Shown here: in pieces, positions 16,543-26,525 of the stretch
Layout of the letters: each line of letters begins with the position of its first letter
How positions within the stretch are numbered: position 1 is the stretch's first letter
Origin: Edaphocola flava
GTDB taxonomy: Bacteria; Bacteroidota; Bacteroidia; Chitinophagales; Chitinophagaceae
Assembly: GCF_004118155.1 (NCBI RefSeq)
Contig: NZ_SAIQ01000004.1
Location: 279,641-343,640, forward strand
DNA length: 64,000 nt
Direction of reading: 5' to 3'
Translations under genes and position numbers: made by a program
Notes under the pieces: generated by a model
Seen by the model: the letters and a program-made list of their open reading frames with translations, nothing else
What the model was told of the DNA's origin: nothing
Databases searched by the model: none

Positions 16543-16959
16543 ATGAAACAACATACGACTAACTATATCAACACATTTATAGAAGTAGCAGAAGATTGCC
16601 CCGTAATGCAGGCAGAGGTGCCGCCGCAGAAGGGAGACAAGCTGTCTATTGCCAATATGCAATATAATATGCTGCACGATCATCCGTACCGGTACAGTTC
16701 CGACGAAGTAATCTTCCAGTGCCATGCCTTTAAAAACGAACTGACCAATGATGAGTGGGACGATGCCCGTGAGCAGTTTTTCTCCAAAGGGCAGGCCTGC
16801 CTGCGGGCCTCGCCGCTGGCCAAGCGCTATGGCTTTGGCATTCATCATAACGAGGCGGGCAAGGTAGCCCTCTATGGCTGTGAGACAGAGGAGTATAAGC
16901 ACTTCTGTGCCGATAAGCAGGTACAGAAGGTAAAAGCCATGCGTTCCAAAAGAGCATAA
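16543..16959 (+). CDS. DUF6157 family protein
   Basis: Starting at MKQHTTNYINTFIEVAEDCP gives 138 residues; the Met one codon earlier is equally possible. The whole length matches DUF6157: the N-terminal TNYxNTFIEVAEDCP, then the YNMLHDHPYRYSSDEVIF segment and the SPLAKRYGFGIHHNEAGKVA block. It is soluble and its role is unknown. It is third in the 15540-17412 cluster. Confidence 0.75.
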   Translation: MKQHTTNYINTFIEVAEDCPVMQAEVPPQKGDKLSIANMQYNMLHDHPYRYSSDEVIFQCHAFKNELTNDEWDDAREQFFSKGQACLRASPLAKRYGFGIHHNEAGKVALYGCETEEYKHFCADKQVQKVKAMRSKRA

Positions 16960-16992
16960 CCGATTAACCAAAACACATAAAATTAAAACACT

Positions 16993-17412
16993 ATGCACAA
17001 TCCGATCCACGTAGAAGTACGCATTCCCGCTTCGCTGCAGCAAGTATGGGATGCCTTTACCCAGCCCGATGCCGTACAGCAATGGAATGCGGCAAGCGAA
17101 GACTGGCACTGCCCGGAAGCACGCAACGACCTTCGTGAAGGAGGTGACTTTAAATATGTAATGGCTGCACGGGATGGCAGCATGCAGTTCGATTTTGGTG
17201 GCACGTACACAGAAGTGAATCCGCATAAAACCATTGCTTATACAATGGGAGACGGCCGCAAGGTACATGTAGCCTTTAACGAACAGGGCAATGATACCGT
17301 AGTATCTGAACATTTCGAAGCAGAAGATATCAACGACCGTGATATGCAGCAGGCAGGCTGGCAGGCTATCCTGAACAATTTTAAACACTATGTTGTTAAT
17401 CAGCAGCCATAA
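16993..17412 (+). CDS. SRPBCC/AHSA1-type protein
   Basis: This 139-residue protein has the START-like (SRPBCC) signature of the AHSA1 group. VEVRIPASLQQVWDAFTQPD opens the fold, AVQQWNAASEDWHCPEA and GGDFKYVMAARDGS follow, and GWQAILNNFKHYV forms the long C-terminal helix. Members bind hydrophobic ligands or act as small stress proteins; the ligand is unknown. It ends the cluster that begins at 15540. Confidence 0.85.
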   Translation: MHNPIHVEVRIPASLQQVWDAFTQPDAVQQWNAASEDWHCPEARNDLREGGDFKYVMAARDGSMQFDFGGTYTEVNPHKTIAYTMGDGRKVHVAFNEQGNDTVVSEHFEAEDINDRDMQQAGWQAILNNFKHYVVNQQP

Positions 17413-17507
17413 AATTAACTGAATATCTGCCTGTAGTTAACTATGTTATTCGTCCTGATCTGGCAATAAATGAACCAAAAGTGCTTGCATCTTTCTAAGG
17501 GCCTCTC

Positions 17508-17606
17508 GTCATTTCGAGCACAACATAGCGACGTCGAGAAATATCCTTTTATTGTTATGTATAAAAAGGAGATTTCTCCGCTCCGTTACACTATGGTCGA
17601 TATGAC
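17508..17606. repeat. Long palindromic intergenic element
   Basis: GTCATTTCGA (from 17508) is matched by TCGATATGAC (to 17606) at the outside. Inside, GAGAAATATCCTTTT pairs with AAAAGGAGATTTCTC. Such elements are scattered in many Bacteroidota genomes as REP/MITE-like repeats. It lies in the 17413-17736 gap. Confidence 0.6.
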
Positions 17607-17613
17607 AAAGCGG

Positions 17614-17639
17614 TACCTTTTGCATCAAGACAAAAGGTA
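17614..17639. repeat. CCTTTTG hairpin, dispersed family
   Basis: TACCTTTTG (17614-17622) pairs perfectly with CAAAAGGTA (17631-17639) around CATCAAGA. The same hairpin recurs at 24335-24364, 36804-36829 and, in altered form, 47227-47252. Confidence 0.6.
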
Positions 17640-17736
17640 GCAAATCTGAACAGTATAAATCAATATTCGTTTCCTTTAAAGCATACACAATTAAAATATT
17701 ACATAACTATTATTAAAACCCTTTAAACACACAATT

Positions 17737-18120
17737 ATGGCAGGCTACAACCCGGTACACTGGTTCGAAATCTATGTAGATGATATCAACCGTGCACGCA
17801 AATTCTATGAAACCGTTCTGGGCTATACCATGAACGAAATGGCTACACCAGGAGATATGGATATGAAAATGCTTGGCTTCCCTGGTGTGGAAGATGGTAT
17901 GGGCACCTCTGGTGCCCTGGTACAAATGGAGCATGTAAAAGCAGGTGGTAACAGTACCCTGGTATACTTTGGCTGCAAAGACTGCTCGGTAGAGCAGGGT
18001 AGAGTAGAAGCAGCTGGTGGTAAAATACAGCAGCCTAAGTTCTCTATCGGGGAGTATGGTTTTTGTGCCATTTGCAGCGATACAGAAGGCAACTACTTCG
18101 GTCTGTACTCGATGGAGTAA
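17737..18120 (+). CDS. VOC-family (glyoxalase-like) protein
   Basis: This 127-residue single VOC module carries NPVHWFEIYVDDINRARKFY at the N-terminus and EYGFCAICSDTEGNYFGLYS at the C-terminus, the paired beta-alpha-beta-beta units of the fold. His8 and the Glu/Asp near the end sit where metal ligands are found in active members. It resembles the stand-alone 'glyoxalase/bleomycin resistance' proteins common in Bacteroidota; the substrate is unknown. A terminator follows. Confidence 0.85.
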   Translation: MAGYNPVHWFEIYVDDINRARKFYETVLGYTMNEMATPGDMDMKMLGFPGVEDGMGTSGALVQMEHVKAGGNSTLVYFGCKDCSVEQGRVEAAGGKIQQPKFSIGEYGFCAICSDTEGNYFGLYSME

Positions 18121-18151
18121 GAGATGGAGTAAACAAAATTTACTTTTTATG

Positions 18152-18187
18152 ATAAAGGCTATTACAGTAATGTGTAATAGCCTTTAT
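18152..18187 (+). terminator. Intrinsic terminator after VOC gene
   Basis: ATAAAGGCTATTACA and TGTAATAGCCTTTAT are complementary across a short loop. The stem ends 25 bp before the next start at 18212. Confidence 0.75.
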
Positions 18188-18211
18188 ATTTGTAACAGAA
18201 TAAAACACATT

Positions 18212-18925
18212 ATGGCCCAAACCTTTATCAGCGATATCTCCGGTGAATCGTATCCCGTTTCGGAAAGAGTGAATGCTCATGCTATCAGTGCCGGACTCTT
18301 AAACATGATTATAAAGGATAAGCCCCGGTTTAATGATCAGTCTTCGCTCTCCCTGAAAGAATTGAATGAGTACCGCATGCAGTACATCTCTTCCTATCTT
18401 TCCAAAGAGGTAAGTCATCTTACCGATATGGAGCAGAAGGTAATGCAGACACTGAATGATAATAGCATCATTACTAAAGAAGTGGATAGTCAGGAAGATA
18501 CTTCAGGAGATACGGTTGGGCAAAGAGTGGCCGATAAAGTAGCCACCTTTGGCGGCAGCTGGACCTTTATTATAGCATTTGGAGTCTTCATTCTAATATG
18601 GATCGCGGCCAATGTATACCTGCTGGCCAATAAGGGTTTCGATCCTTATCCCTTCATCCTGCTGAACCTGATCCTGTCCTGCCTGGCATCTTTGCAGGCA
18701 CCCGTGATCATGATGAGCCAGAACCGCCAGGAAGACAAAGACCGGCAGCGGGCCAAAAAGGACTATATGATCAACCTGAAAACGGAAATAGAGCTGCGCG
18801 CCCTGCACGAGAAGATCGATCACCTCATCATTCACCAGCAACAGGAACTGCTGGAGATACAGCGTATACAGATTGAAATGATGAATGATATCCTGGAAAA
18901 AATCGAACCGAAGGCAGAAAATTAA
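18212..18925 (+). CDS. DUF1003 membrane protein
   Basis: Starting at MAQTFISDISGESYPVSERV gives 237 residues. The DUF1003 signature is clear: VADKVATFGGSWTFIIAF, first membrane helix, ANVYLLANKGFDPYPFILLN, second membrane helix, then LASLQAPVIMMSQNRQEDKD. A long C-terminal coiled coil (about residues 180-235) follows. The N-terminal segment has a short Ser-containing ISGESY motif like a rubredoxin-less version of longer homologues. It is an inner-membrane protein of unknown function, and the bestrophin gene follows 38 bp later. Confidence 0.85.
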   Translation: MAQTFISDISGESYPVSERVNAHAISAGLLNMIIKDKPRFNDQSSLSLKELNEYRMQYISSYLSKEVSHLTDMEQKVMQTLNDNSIITKEVDSQEDTSGDTVGQRVADKVATFGGSWTFIIAFGVFILIWIAANVYLLANKGFDPYPFILLNLILSCLASLQAPVIMMSQNRQEDKDRQRAKKDYMINLKTEIELRALHEKIDHLIIHQQQELLEIQRIQIEMMNDILEKIEPKAEN

Positions 18926-18963
18926 AGCCGCTGTTCCTTACTTTTGACAAAACAATTAAAACA

Positions 18964-19842
18964 ATGTACATCTACGACAGCAAGACCTGGTTCGACTTTA
19001 AATTCTTACTCTCCAAGGCAGACACCTTGCGTAAGATGCTGCCGATACTCATCGCCATATTTATATACTGTGCCGTTCTGGGTTATCTGGAAATCGAAGT
19101 CTGGAAGCTATCCAGCAATAGCTGGATCAAGAACATAAACCTGATGCATACCACATTGGGCTTTGTAATCTCTTTACTGGTGGTATTCCGTACCAATACG
19201 GCTTATGACCGCTGGTGGGAGGGACGCAAACTCTGGGGCTCGCTGGTCAATAACAGCCGTAATTTTGCCATAAAGCTGGCTTCCGTACTGGACTCCAAGG
19301 ATGAGGAGTACAGGTTGTTTTTCAGGAAGTATATACCGCTGTATGCAGAGTCTTTAAAGATACACCTGCAATCTGAAAGTACACGCTTAAGCCTTGATGT
19401 AAAAGAGCATCCGGAATTATATATACTGGAAAAGGATAAGCATATACCCAACCAGGTAGCACGCATACTTTCTCTTAAGGTGCAGCAGATGTATAAAGAA
19501 GGCATTCTTACCGATGCGCACATGATCAATTTAAACAACGAACTCTCTGCACTGACCGATATCTGCGGGGGCTGTGAGCGCATTAAGAACACACCTATTC
19601 CTTATTCCTACAGTTCATTTATCAAGCGCTTTATCATGATCTATGTGATAACCTTGCCGATCGGGTATGTATTTCAGCTGGGTTATTATGTAGCCCCGCT
19701 GGTTACCTTTATCGCGTATGTATTGGGTAGCCTGGAGCTGATTGCAGAAGAGATAGAAGATCCGTTTGGAGGAGATCCTAATGATCTGCCCTTGCAAAAG
19801 ATCTGCAATAATATACAAAAGCATGTAGGGGAAATTCTTTAA
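18964..19842 (+). CDS. Bestrophin-family channel protein
   Basis: This 292-residue protein belongs to the bestrophin/UPF0187 family. Membrane helices lie near residues 24-42 and 60-80, with the highly typical GFVISLLVVFRTNTAYDRWW-EGRKLWGSLVN stretch, and two more between about 215 and 255. The end (LELIAEEIEDPFGGDPNDLP) is the family's hallmark. Members form pentameric chloride or cation channels in the inner membrane. A terminator follows. Confidence 0.9.
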   Translation: MYIYDSKTWFDFKFLLSKADTLRKMLPILIAIFIYCAVLGYLEIEVWKLSSNSWIKNINLMHTTLGFVISLLVVFRTNTAYDRWWEGRKLWGSLVNNSRNFAIKLASVLDSKDEEYRLFFRKYIPLYAESLKIHLQSESTRLSLDVKEHPELYILEKDKHIPNQVARILSLKVQQMYKEGILTDAHMINLNNELSALTDICGGCERIKNTPIPYSYSSFIKRFIMIYVITLPIGYVFQLGYYVAPLVTFIAYVLGSLELIAEEIEDPFGGDPNDLPLQKICNNIQKHVGEIL

Positions 19843-19870
19843 TATAATACATTTCCCTGATATATACTTC

Positions 19871-19900
19871 AGTGCCTGCTGCAAAGCGGGCACTTTTTTT
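19871..19900 (+). terminator. Intrinsic terminator after bestrophin gene
   Basis: AGTGCC pairs with GGGCACT across CTGCTGCAAAGC, followed by seven T. The remaining gap to 20125 shows no supported gene. Confidence 0.7.
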
Positions 19901-20125
19901 ATGCAAAATGCCCTGCTGCTGTGATTTTGAGCCGTTAGGCCCATGAAAAACGGGGATTTTTCCTCATACGGGAGCCCTGAAATATATAGACCTTTGAACT
20001 ATAATTGAAAAGCGTGATTCTAATATAAAATTTATTGATAACTAACTTTAAACAATATAGATACTTCTATATATATAACCAATTTTCAACTATAGTAAAC
20101 TATTCTCACTTTAAAAACAAAAATT

Positions 20126-20635
20126 ATGAAATCAATTGTATTACTACTTGCCCTGGGCATGAGCGCTTATTGCTCCAGCGCCCAGAGCATCTCGCCCTCT
20201 ACGCTTAATGCCACAGGGGGTAGTGCTGCCATCTCCGGTAACACGTACGAGTGGTCCATTGGTGAAATGACCCTGGTACATACCGCAACAGCTGGTTCGC
20301 TTACGGTCACACAGGGCCTCCTGCAACCCAAGGCATCACAGGTGGGTATCAATGATGTACCCTTATCCCTGGATCAGCTGAGCGTTTACCCAAATCCCAC
20401 CGGTAGCTTCGTATACCTCGAAACCAAACTGAACGCTTCTGCAGAACTGCATTACAGCCTGTATGATGTATTGGGCAGATCCCTCATCATGCACAGCTAC
20501 AAAATCCCTTCCGGTAAAGAAAAAATCATGATTGATCTGGCTCCTTATGCTGCAGGTAGTTACTACCTCAATGTGCAGGTACAGCAGCAGGGCAGTCAAT
20601 ACCGTAACAGTTTTGAAATCAAAAAAGTTCAGTAA
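20126..20635 (+). CDS. Short secreted protein with T9SS sorting tail
   Basis: This 169-residue protein has a Sec signal peptide (KSIVLLLALGMSAYCSSAQS). A short region SPSTLNATGGSAAISGNTYEWSIGEM, often seen at the start of small Bacteroidota surface proteins, follows. The last ~75 residues are a type A type IX sorting domain: LDQLSVYPNPTGSFVYLE, SLYDVLGR, and PYAAGSYYLNVQ. The product is therefore passed across the outer membrane by T9SS and attached to the surface or released. It leads a run of three surface-protein genes. Confidence 0.85.
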   Translation: MKSIVLLLALGMSAYCSSAQSISPSTLNATGGSAAISGNTYEWSIGEMTLVHTATAGSLTVTQGLLQPKASQVGINDVPLSLDQLSVYPNPTGSFVYLETKLNASAELHYSLYDVLGRSLIMHSYKIPSGKEKIMIDLAPYAAGSYYLNVQVQQQGSQYRNSFEIKKVQ

Positions 20636-20668
20636 GTCAAATCATTTCAATTATTAAAAACAAAAAAC

Positions 20669-21811
20669 ATGAAAAAGTTATTATTTATATCGCTTTGCAT
20701 ATGCGCCTCTATGGGTATTTCTTTTGCCCAAGTGCCAGATATGTTCAACTACCAGGGTGTTGCCCGTAACAATGCAGGAGCCGCTTTGGCTAATCAGTCT
20801 ATCGGACTGAGGTTATCTATTCTTGATGCCTCCAACACAGTATTGTATTCCGAAACGCAGAGTGCGATGACGAATGCCTACGGCTTATTCAATGTACAGG
20901 TTGGTTCCGGTACTGTTGTGACGGGTACTATGTCTGCTGCAAATGGCCTCACCGGTGATCGCTTTATGAAAGTAGAAATGGATCCTGCGGGTGGTACCAG
21001 CTACGCAGATCTGGGTACGACTAAAATGCTGTCTGTACCCTATGCACAAGCAGCCAAAGGGGTACAAGCTACGTCTAACGGTGGTTATGGCCTGGTAGGT
21101 ACTACAGCCAGCAGCTTATGGTGGGGCTTTTATGAAAATGGAGTATACCGTGGATACCTTGGTAGCTATGCCGGTAAAAACGAAGACGTAGACTTCGGTA
21201 CCGGTGGTGGTAATACATTAGGTAGCCTGCACTTAACCATTGCTGCTGTGCCTAAACTGACTGTAGATTCTATCGGTAATGTAGGTATTGGTACACGTTT
21301 CCCTAAATACCGCTTCCAGGTAGATGGTGTGACCGGTACTTTTAATGATAATGGTATTCGTATTCAAAATACTACAGCCAGTACTGGATGGAGCTTTTAT
21401 GCATCTTCTTCCGGCGATATGATTATCGGTAAAACCGGTAACCTGGGCACATTCAACGGTACAACTGGCGTATACACCAGCTTATCAGATGCCCGTCTCA
21501 AAACCAATATTCAAAGTATGGAATCTGTATTACCTAAATTAAAAACGCTGGATGCCAAACGCTACGAATATAAATTCAATAACCCTAACCATATAAAATC
21601 TATAGGCTTTCTGGCTCAGGATGTACAGACAGTATTCCCGGAACTGGTTATGGTCAATACTACCGGTGAGGGTAACCCTATGGTTGATAATCAGTTGACA
21701 ATGGATTATTCCAGCCTGAGTGTTATTGCAATCAAAGCAATCCAGGAGCAACAAGCCATTATAGAAGAGCTGAAAAAAGAAATTGAAATCCTGAAATCAA
21801 AAATCAAATAG
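20669..21811 (+). CDS. Secreted tail-fibre-type protein with S74 chaperone domain
   Basis: This 380-residue protein has a signal peptide ending in SFAQ. An N-terminal domain begins [19 protein letters not shown] and is shared almost word for word with the next gene. Near the end, LSDARLKTNIQSMESVLPKL and IGFLAQDVQTVFPELV identify an intramolecular chaperone (Peptidase_S74) domain. In phage tail spikes this domain helps trimerisation and cleaves itself off at the Ser just before DARLKTN. A short coiled coil closes the chain. It probably forms a trimeric surface fibre. Confidence 0.85.
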   Translation: MKKLLFISLCICASMGISFAQVPDMFNYQGVARNNAGAALANQSIGLRLSILDASNTVLYSETQSAMTNAYGLFNVQVGSGTVVTGTMSAANGLTGDRFMKVEMDPAGGTSYADLGTTKMLSVPYAQAAKGVQATSNGGYGLVGTTASSLWWGFYENGVYRGYLGSYAGKNEDVDFGTGGGNTLGSLHLTIAAVPKLTVDSIGNVGIGTRFPKYRFQVDGVTGTFNDNGIRIQNTTASTGWSFYASSSGDMIIGKTGNLGTFNGTTGVYTSLSDARLKTNIQSMESVLPKLKTLDAKRYEYKFNNPNHIKSIGFLAQDVQTVFPELVMVNTTGEGNPMVDNQLTMDYSSLSVIAIKAIQEQQAIIEELKKEIEILKSKIK

Positions 21812-21891
21812 CAAAACCTGCAAGCAACCTTCGTCATGCGTTGCATTTCACTTAAAAACAATATTTACAATATTCTTAAAAAATCATCTGT

Positions 21892-24006
21892 ATGAAAAAG
21901 TTAATACTAAGTATTGCCATAGCCTTTGCCGCCATCCAGGTGGGCACGGCTCAGGCACCACAAAAATTCAATTATCAGGGCGTAGCCCGCAATAATACCG
22001 GGGCTGCTCTGGCGAATCAATCTCTGGGATTGAGAATCAGTATCCTCGATGGCTCATCTTCTGGTACGGTCGTATACTCCGAAACACAGAGCGCTACTAC
22101 CAATACCTATGGTTTATATAATATCTCGGTAGGTAATGGTACACCGGTTACCGGTACTATGGCTGCTGTAAACTGGGGCACCGGAGATAAGTATATGAAA
22201 GTAGAAATTGACCCTGCCGGTGGTACAAACTATACCAACCTGGGTGCTACACAATTATTGAGCGTACCTTTTGCCTTACACGCGGCTAATGGCGGCGTAG
22301 CTGGTCCAGCGGGACCACAAGGCCCTGCCGGTCCGGCTGGTCCTGTAGGCGCGACCGGTCCTAACGGTGCTACTGGTGCTCAGGGACCCGCTGGCCCTGC
22401 CGGCCCTCAGGGGCCAGTTGGCGCGACCGGTGCACAAGGTCCTGCCGGACCTGTAGGCGCTACCGGGGCGGCAGGTGCTACAGGAGCACAAGGCCCTGCG
22501 GGTCCTCAGGGTCCTGCGGGCAGTGCCAATATCAGTGGTACGACCAATACTTTAGTTAAGTTTACCGGAGCTACCACGGGAGGCAACTCTCAGTTGACAG
22601 ATGATGGTACTTCAGTTGGTGTCAATACCGGTACACTCAGTCCGAATATCAAATTTCAGGTGACAGCCGGTGCTATCGGTAATGCCATGAGGGCTACGCT
22701 AACCGGTACGCCAGCAACCTCGATCGCTACTGCGGGTTCTGTATATGGTGAATCTACCACAGGTATCGGTGTAATCGGGGTCAGCGGATCTCAGAACGGA
22801 GTGTATGGTCTGTCTACAGGTACGCTTGGCGGTACAGTTGGTGTAGCCACCGGTACCGGTAATGGTATCTGGGGTGTGGCTACAGGTGCCGGTGTAGCCG
22901 GTTTCTTTGATGGTGGTACTACTGGTCGTGGTATCGTAGTATCTACCGGTGCTTCTGGCTTCGGTACCTCTACACCAAGTGGTAGATTGCATGTAATGCA
23001 ACCGGCAACTCCGGTTCCGGCTATAGATACCTTCGCAGCCATCACTGGTTATTCTTATACTTCTCAGGCTTGTCTTAAAGCCGGTGTATTCGGTAACTAC
23101 AACGGTAGTAACTATGGTGTCGGTGTTCAGGGTACCGGTTATAACGGAGTTAATAACCAGGATGCCAACACTATTTTCGGTGTAGGTAACCAGGATCTGG
23201 GCGTGTATGGTTCTGCCAACACCGCCGGTGTAATGGGAGCTTCTGTCGGAGGTATAGGTGTAGTTGGTTATAATAAAAATGCCAGCTTTGCTGCAACAAC
23301 CGGTATTGGTAATACCTATGGTGTATATGGTAACGCACAAACTGTTGGTGGGGCTACAGTACCAACCGTACGCTATGGTGTGTATGGCTTCGCCAGCGGT
23401 GCAACGACTAACTATGCCGGTTATTTCTCCGGTAATGTACAGATCACGGGTTCTATTGCCAAAGGTAGTGGTACGTTCAAAATCGATCACCCTTTAGATC
23501 CTGAAAACAAATACCTGTACCATAGCTTTGTAGAAAGTCCGGATATGATGAACATCTACAACGGTAACATCACTACAGATGCCAATGGTTATGCAACAGT
23601 AAAACTGCCTGAATATTTTGAATCGCTGAACCAGGATTTCCGTTATCAGCTTACCGTAATTGGTGCTTTCGCACAGGCAATTGTTGCCCAGGAAGTGTCT
23701 GGTAATGAATTCAGAATCCAGACCAATCAGCCTGGTATTAAAGTGAGCTGGCAGGTAACCGGTGTGCGTCATGATAAATATGCCAATGCGCATCGTGTAG
23801 TACCTGAGGTAGAAAAAGAACCACAATTTAAAGGACGCTATCTGCATGCTGCAGAATGGGGTATGCCTGAAGATCGCAGCATAGATGCCATTACCCGTCC
23901 TAAAGATTATATGAACGCGGAGAAAACAGCAACTCCGGAACGTAAAGTGAGCATACCTGCTACTGAAAACACAGGAAAAGTTGGTGGTGCTATCTTGAAA
24001 AATTAA
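21892..24006 (+). CDS. Secreted collagen-like protein
   Basis: This 704-residue protein has a signal peptide and the same N-terminal domain as 20669-21811 ([20 protein letters not shown]). Residues ~138-218 are G-X-Y collagen repeats rich in GPA and GAT triplets. A long Gly/Thr/Val-rich beta-helix-like region (about 220-520) follows, then a C-terminal domain beginning [20 protein letters not shown], which occurs at the end of many Bacteroidota and phage fibre-like proteins. A trimeric surface fibre is likely. The gene lies 80 bp downstream of its relative and ends in a strong terminator. Confidence 0.85.
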   Translation: MKKLILSIAIAFAAIQVGTAQAPQKFNYQGVARNNTGAALANQSLGLRISILDGSSSGTVVYSETQSATTNTYGLYNISVGNGTPVTGTMAAVNWGTGDKYMKVEIDPAGGTNYTNLGATQLLSVPFALHAANGGVAGPAGPQGPAGPAGPVGATGPNGATGAQGPAGPAGPQGPVGATGAQGPAGPVGATGAAGATGAQGPAGPQGPAGSANISGTTNTLVKFTGATTGGNSQLTDDGTSVGVNTGTLSPNIKFQVTAGAIGNAMRATLTGTPATSIATAGSVYGESTTGIGVIGVSGSQNGVYGLSTGTLGGTVGVATGTGNGIWGVATGAGVAGFFDGGTTGRGIVVSTGASGFGTSTPSGRLHVMQPATPVPAIDTFAAITGYSYTSQACLKAGVFGNYNGSNYGVGVQGTGYNGVNNQDANTIFGVGNQDLGVYGSANTAGVMGASVGGIGVVGYNKNASFAATTGIGNTYGVYGNAQTVGGATVPTVRYGVYGFASGATTNYAGYFSGNVQITGSIAKGSGTFKIDHPLDPENKYLYHSFVESPDMMNIYNGNITTDANGYATVKLPEYFESLNQDFRYQLTVIGAFAQAIVAQEVSGNEFRIQTNQPGIKVSWQVTGVRHDKYANAHRVVPEVEKEPQFKGRYLHAAEWGMPEDRSIDAITRPKDYMNAEKTATPERKVSIPATENTGKVGGAILKN

Positions 24007-24035
24007 ACACTAGAGTAGTATAAACCCAATGCACA

Positions 24036-24068
24036 GGGCCTCCGTTTTTCAGCGGAGGCCCTCTCTTT
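24036..24068 (+). terminator. Intrinsic terminator after collagen-like gene
   Basis: GGGCCTCCG (24036-24044) pairs perfectly with CGGAGGCCC (24053-24061), followed by a T-rich tail. Confidence 0.85.
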
Positions 24069-24128
24069 TATTACCCTTCGAGAATCTTAGGGTACGAAAA
24101 TCCGGTTACTGAGGCTCCCGATGCACCA

Positions 24129-24363
24129 TCCAAAATGGCTATAGCAGTGATAAAAATAATAAGCGATCAGCATGGTACAGATCACTCAAAATGGCCTTAT
24201 AAATCCTGCGTTAATAAAATCATTGGCTCGGTCGATAAAGTCGGAAACCACGGTTTGAACGTAGTGAGTCTGGTTTGCGACCGACCGACATTTTGATTTT
24301 TAGCCAGGGATTTATACAGCCTTGATTTTTTGGCGGTACCTTTTGCATCAAGGCAAAAGGTAC
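24129..24363. repeat. Dispersed non-coding repeat, copy A
   Basis: This fills the gap between convergent genes. The block CCAAAATGGCTAT-GC-GTGAT with AAGCGATC and AAAATG-CCTTATA is shared with copy B (36951). The block around GGTTTGCGACCGACCGACA and the CCTTTTG/CAAAAGG hairpin (24335-24364) are shared with B and, inverted, with copy C (47225). No open frame is convincing. Confidence 0.65.
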
Positions 24364-24472
24364 CAATAACGATAAATGGAACTAGAGCATAAAGGAAGTT
24401 TTTTGTTTGCTGAATGCGGATACCCAGTATAGTTTAATCATGTCGGCAATAATCAGCTGATTATTAGCTCAT

Positions 24473-26512
24473 TTATGGTGTCACTTTCTTATGTTTTCTT
24501 CTGGCAATCAACAGATAAGTCTCGATACATAAACCGATCAAGGCCAGTACCACGCACCACTTCCAGAGGTCAATACTACCTGTTTTACCACCGCTGAATC
24601 CCGGACCTTTATGTTCATTCCAGTATACTGTAGCCGGTTTCAGCAGATTACTGATCTCCGCTTCTGTAGCCGGTTTCAAACGCGATTCCAGGATGTCATT
24701 ATTGACCGCAATTAAAGTACTGTCTTTAACCTCATCGTTGGTCAGGCGGTAAAAACCTGTCTGGGTAATGACATTACCGGCATATACATTAGTACCATTT
24801 CCAAAAGGAGCCTGCGGGGGAACGGTTTCCTGTCCATTACCCTGTATACGAAACACACTGCGGTTGCGGGAATGTAAAGGCACAAATACAGGCTGACGAT
24901 TATTGGCCGTAACCGCATAGATAGACTGTGCTCCGCTCTGCGCACACATTTTGTATAATATAGGCAGAAACAGGTTACTCAGCACAAAATTGCCGGCCTG
25001 CTCTTCCAGCGGACTCGCCAGCAGGTATAATCTTCCCTGACCAATGGTGTATTGCGCAAGAAAAGGATGGCCATTCTTCAGGCTCAAAATACTTTGCTGG
25101 CCGGCATTAAGACCGGCAGAAATAGGGTAGTGACGCAATACTGCCGGTAGCTGTACATTGGCCGGCATACTGGCAATCACATCCTTCAACAGGGCATGTT
25201 CCGATTGCACACTGCCGATCTGTGTTGCTGTAGTATCTTCTTTAGCCAGGCTGATGGGGGCCAGTGTACTTAATTGTGTATTGAAGGCCTGAATATCCCT
25301 GATATTTTTCGGGATAATAAGGAAGCTTAAACCATTATCCAGTCCCGTTTTCATTGCCTTTGCCGTACCAGCATCCAGACCGGAAATATGGTGCAGGATA
25401 ACCAGGTTAAAGGCGCTCAGGTCCTGTGTGCCTATAGAACCGACCATTCCCTGTTGGGTTAGGAAGCCGTTCATCGGGCTCAAAGCTGCTGTGATATATG
25501 GACTGCTGCTGCCTTCTGTAAGATTCAGTACAGACAGGGTAGCATTGGTCTTTGCTGTAATGCGGAAGGTATCATCATAGTTTACCTGAGCATCTTTCAG
25601 CACCAGGGCTATTTTATGCCATCCCGGTGTATTAATCACCAGTGGTATGGTATCCAGTACGGTACTGTCATTGGGTACGGAAATGGTTTTTGCTGCCCTT
25701 ACCTGGTTATCGACCAGTACCTGCATAGATACCTGCTGATCCTTATCGGCACTACCGGAACGGGCCACTTTTACGACCAGCGGATTTTCCTGGCGGGTAT
25801 CAATTACCGGTTGCAGAAAGTATGCGGTATCAAAGTAAATGTTATTATGCTCGTCCAGCTCCACCGTTCTGAAATGGAAACGGGTACCGGATGTGGCTTT
25901 TACTGCAGCATCCCGCAGCAAAGTGCTGCGTTGCATATCTGAAAACAGGTAAGCATCTGCATTGGTAATATTATTGTCGGAAAGAATATTGTTCACCGCT
26001 GTTACAACCTGGCTCAGGCTGGTCGTGCGGGCACTGACCTGCAGTGCATCCAGTTTCTTTAACACCTCGGTCTGCGGTACAGGCCTGCTGGCATAAGGAT
26101 TATCATTTGTGAGCAGGATAAAATCTTGTGTGGCATCGGACTGCTCTACCACTTTCTTTGCATCAGAAACGGCCTTCTGCAGCAAGGACAATTGCCCCTT
26201 ATTACTGCTGATAGACATGCTCTGTGAATTGTCTACATACAATATGTTCAGATTGCTCTTACCGGCAGATGCATTTTTAAATAAAGGTTGTGCAAAAGCC
26301 AGTACCAGCGCAGCTACGAACAGGATGCGACTGAGCAACAGCAACCAGTTTTCGATAGTGGCACTGCGTTGTGAGGTAATCTTGATGGACTCCAGCAGAC
26401 GGGTGTCCGGGAAATAAATCGTTTTGTACTTTCTGAAATTAAAGAGATGTATTATGATCGGTATGGCAATAGCCAGACCGGAGATCAGAAACAATGGAAA
26501 CAGGAAGTTCAT
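24473..26512 (-). CDS. BatA-domain membrane protein with vWA-like region
   Basis: This 679-residue protein has the N-terminal BatA signature (TIGR02226): MNFLFPLFLISGLAIAIPII-IHLF-NFRKYKTIYFPDTRLLES, then a second helix FVAALVLAFAQPLF. A von Willebrand A-like domain starts at ILYVDNSQSMS (DxSxS, metal site). A long beta-rich periplasmic part follows, and a C-terminal helix (WKWCVVLALIGLCIETYLLI) with a basic tail. The protein is in the inner membrane with most of its mass in the periplasm. Bat-type proteins are linked to aerotolerance and envelope stress, but the substrate is unknown. It is followed in the operon direction only by non-coding repeat copy A. Confidence 0.85.
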   Translation of the reverse strand: MNFLFPLFLISGLAIAIPIIIHLFNFRKYKTIYFPDTRLLESIKITSQRSATIENWLLLLSRILFVAALVLAFAQPLFKNASAGKSNLNILYVDNSQSMSISSNKGQLSLLQKAVSDAKKVVEQSDATQDFILLTNDNPYASRPVPQTEVLKKLDALQVSARTTSLSQVVTAVNNILSDNNITNADAYLFSDMQRSTLLRDAAVKATSGTRFHFRTVELDEHNNIYFDTAYFLQPVIDTRQENPLVVKVARSGSADKDQQVSMQVLVDNQVRAAKTISVPNDSTVLDTIPLVINTPGWHKIALVLKDAQVNYDDTFRITAKTNATLSVLNLTEGSSSPYITAALSPMNGFLTQQGMVGSIGTQDLSAFNLVILHHISGLDAGTAKAMKTGLDNGLSFLIIPKNIRDIQAFNTQLSTLAPISLAKEDTTATQIGSVQSEHALLKDVIASMPANVQLPAVLRHYPISAGLNAGQQSILSLKNGHPFLAQYTIGQGRLYLLASPLEEQAGNFVLSNLFLPILYKMCAQSGAQSIYAVTANNRQPVFVPLHSRNRSVFRIQGNGQETVPPQAPFGNGTNVYAGNVITQTGFYRLTNDEVKDSTLIAVNNDILESRLKPATEAEISNLLKPATVYWNEHKGPGFSGGKTGSIDLWKWCVVLALIGLCIETYLLIARRKHKKVTP

Positions 26513-26525
26513 ACTTATTCATTCA

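Noticed and set aside
16507..17388. 293-residue antisense frame across three genes
   Set aside because: The plus-strand genes below it belong to known families (DUF6157, SRPBCC) with normal lengths.
22699..23490. Long antisense frame within the collagen-like gene
   Set aside because: It is a shadow caused by the repeated Gly/Thr codons of the plus-strand gene.
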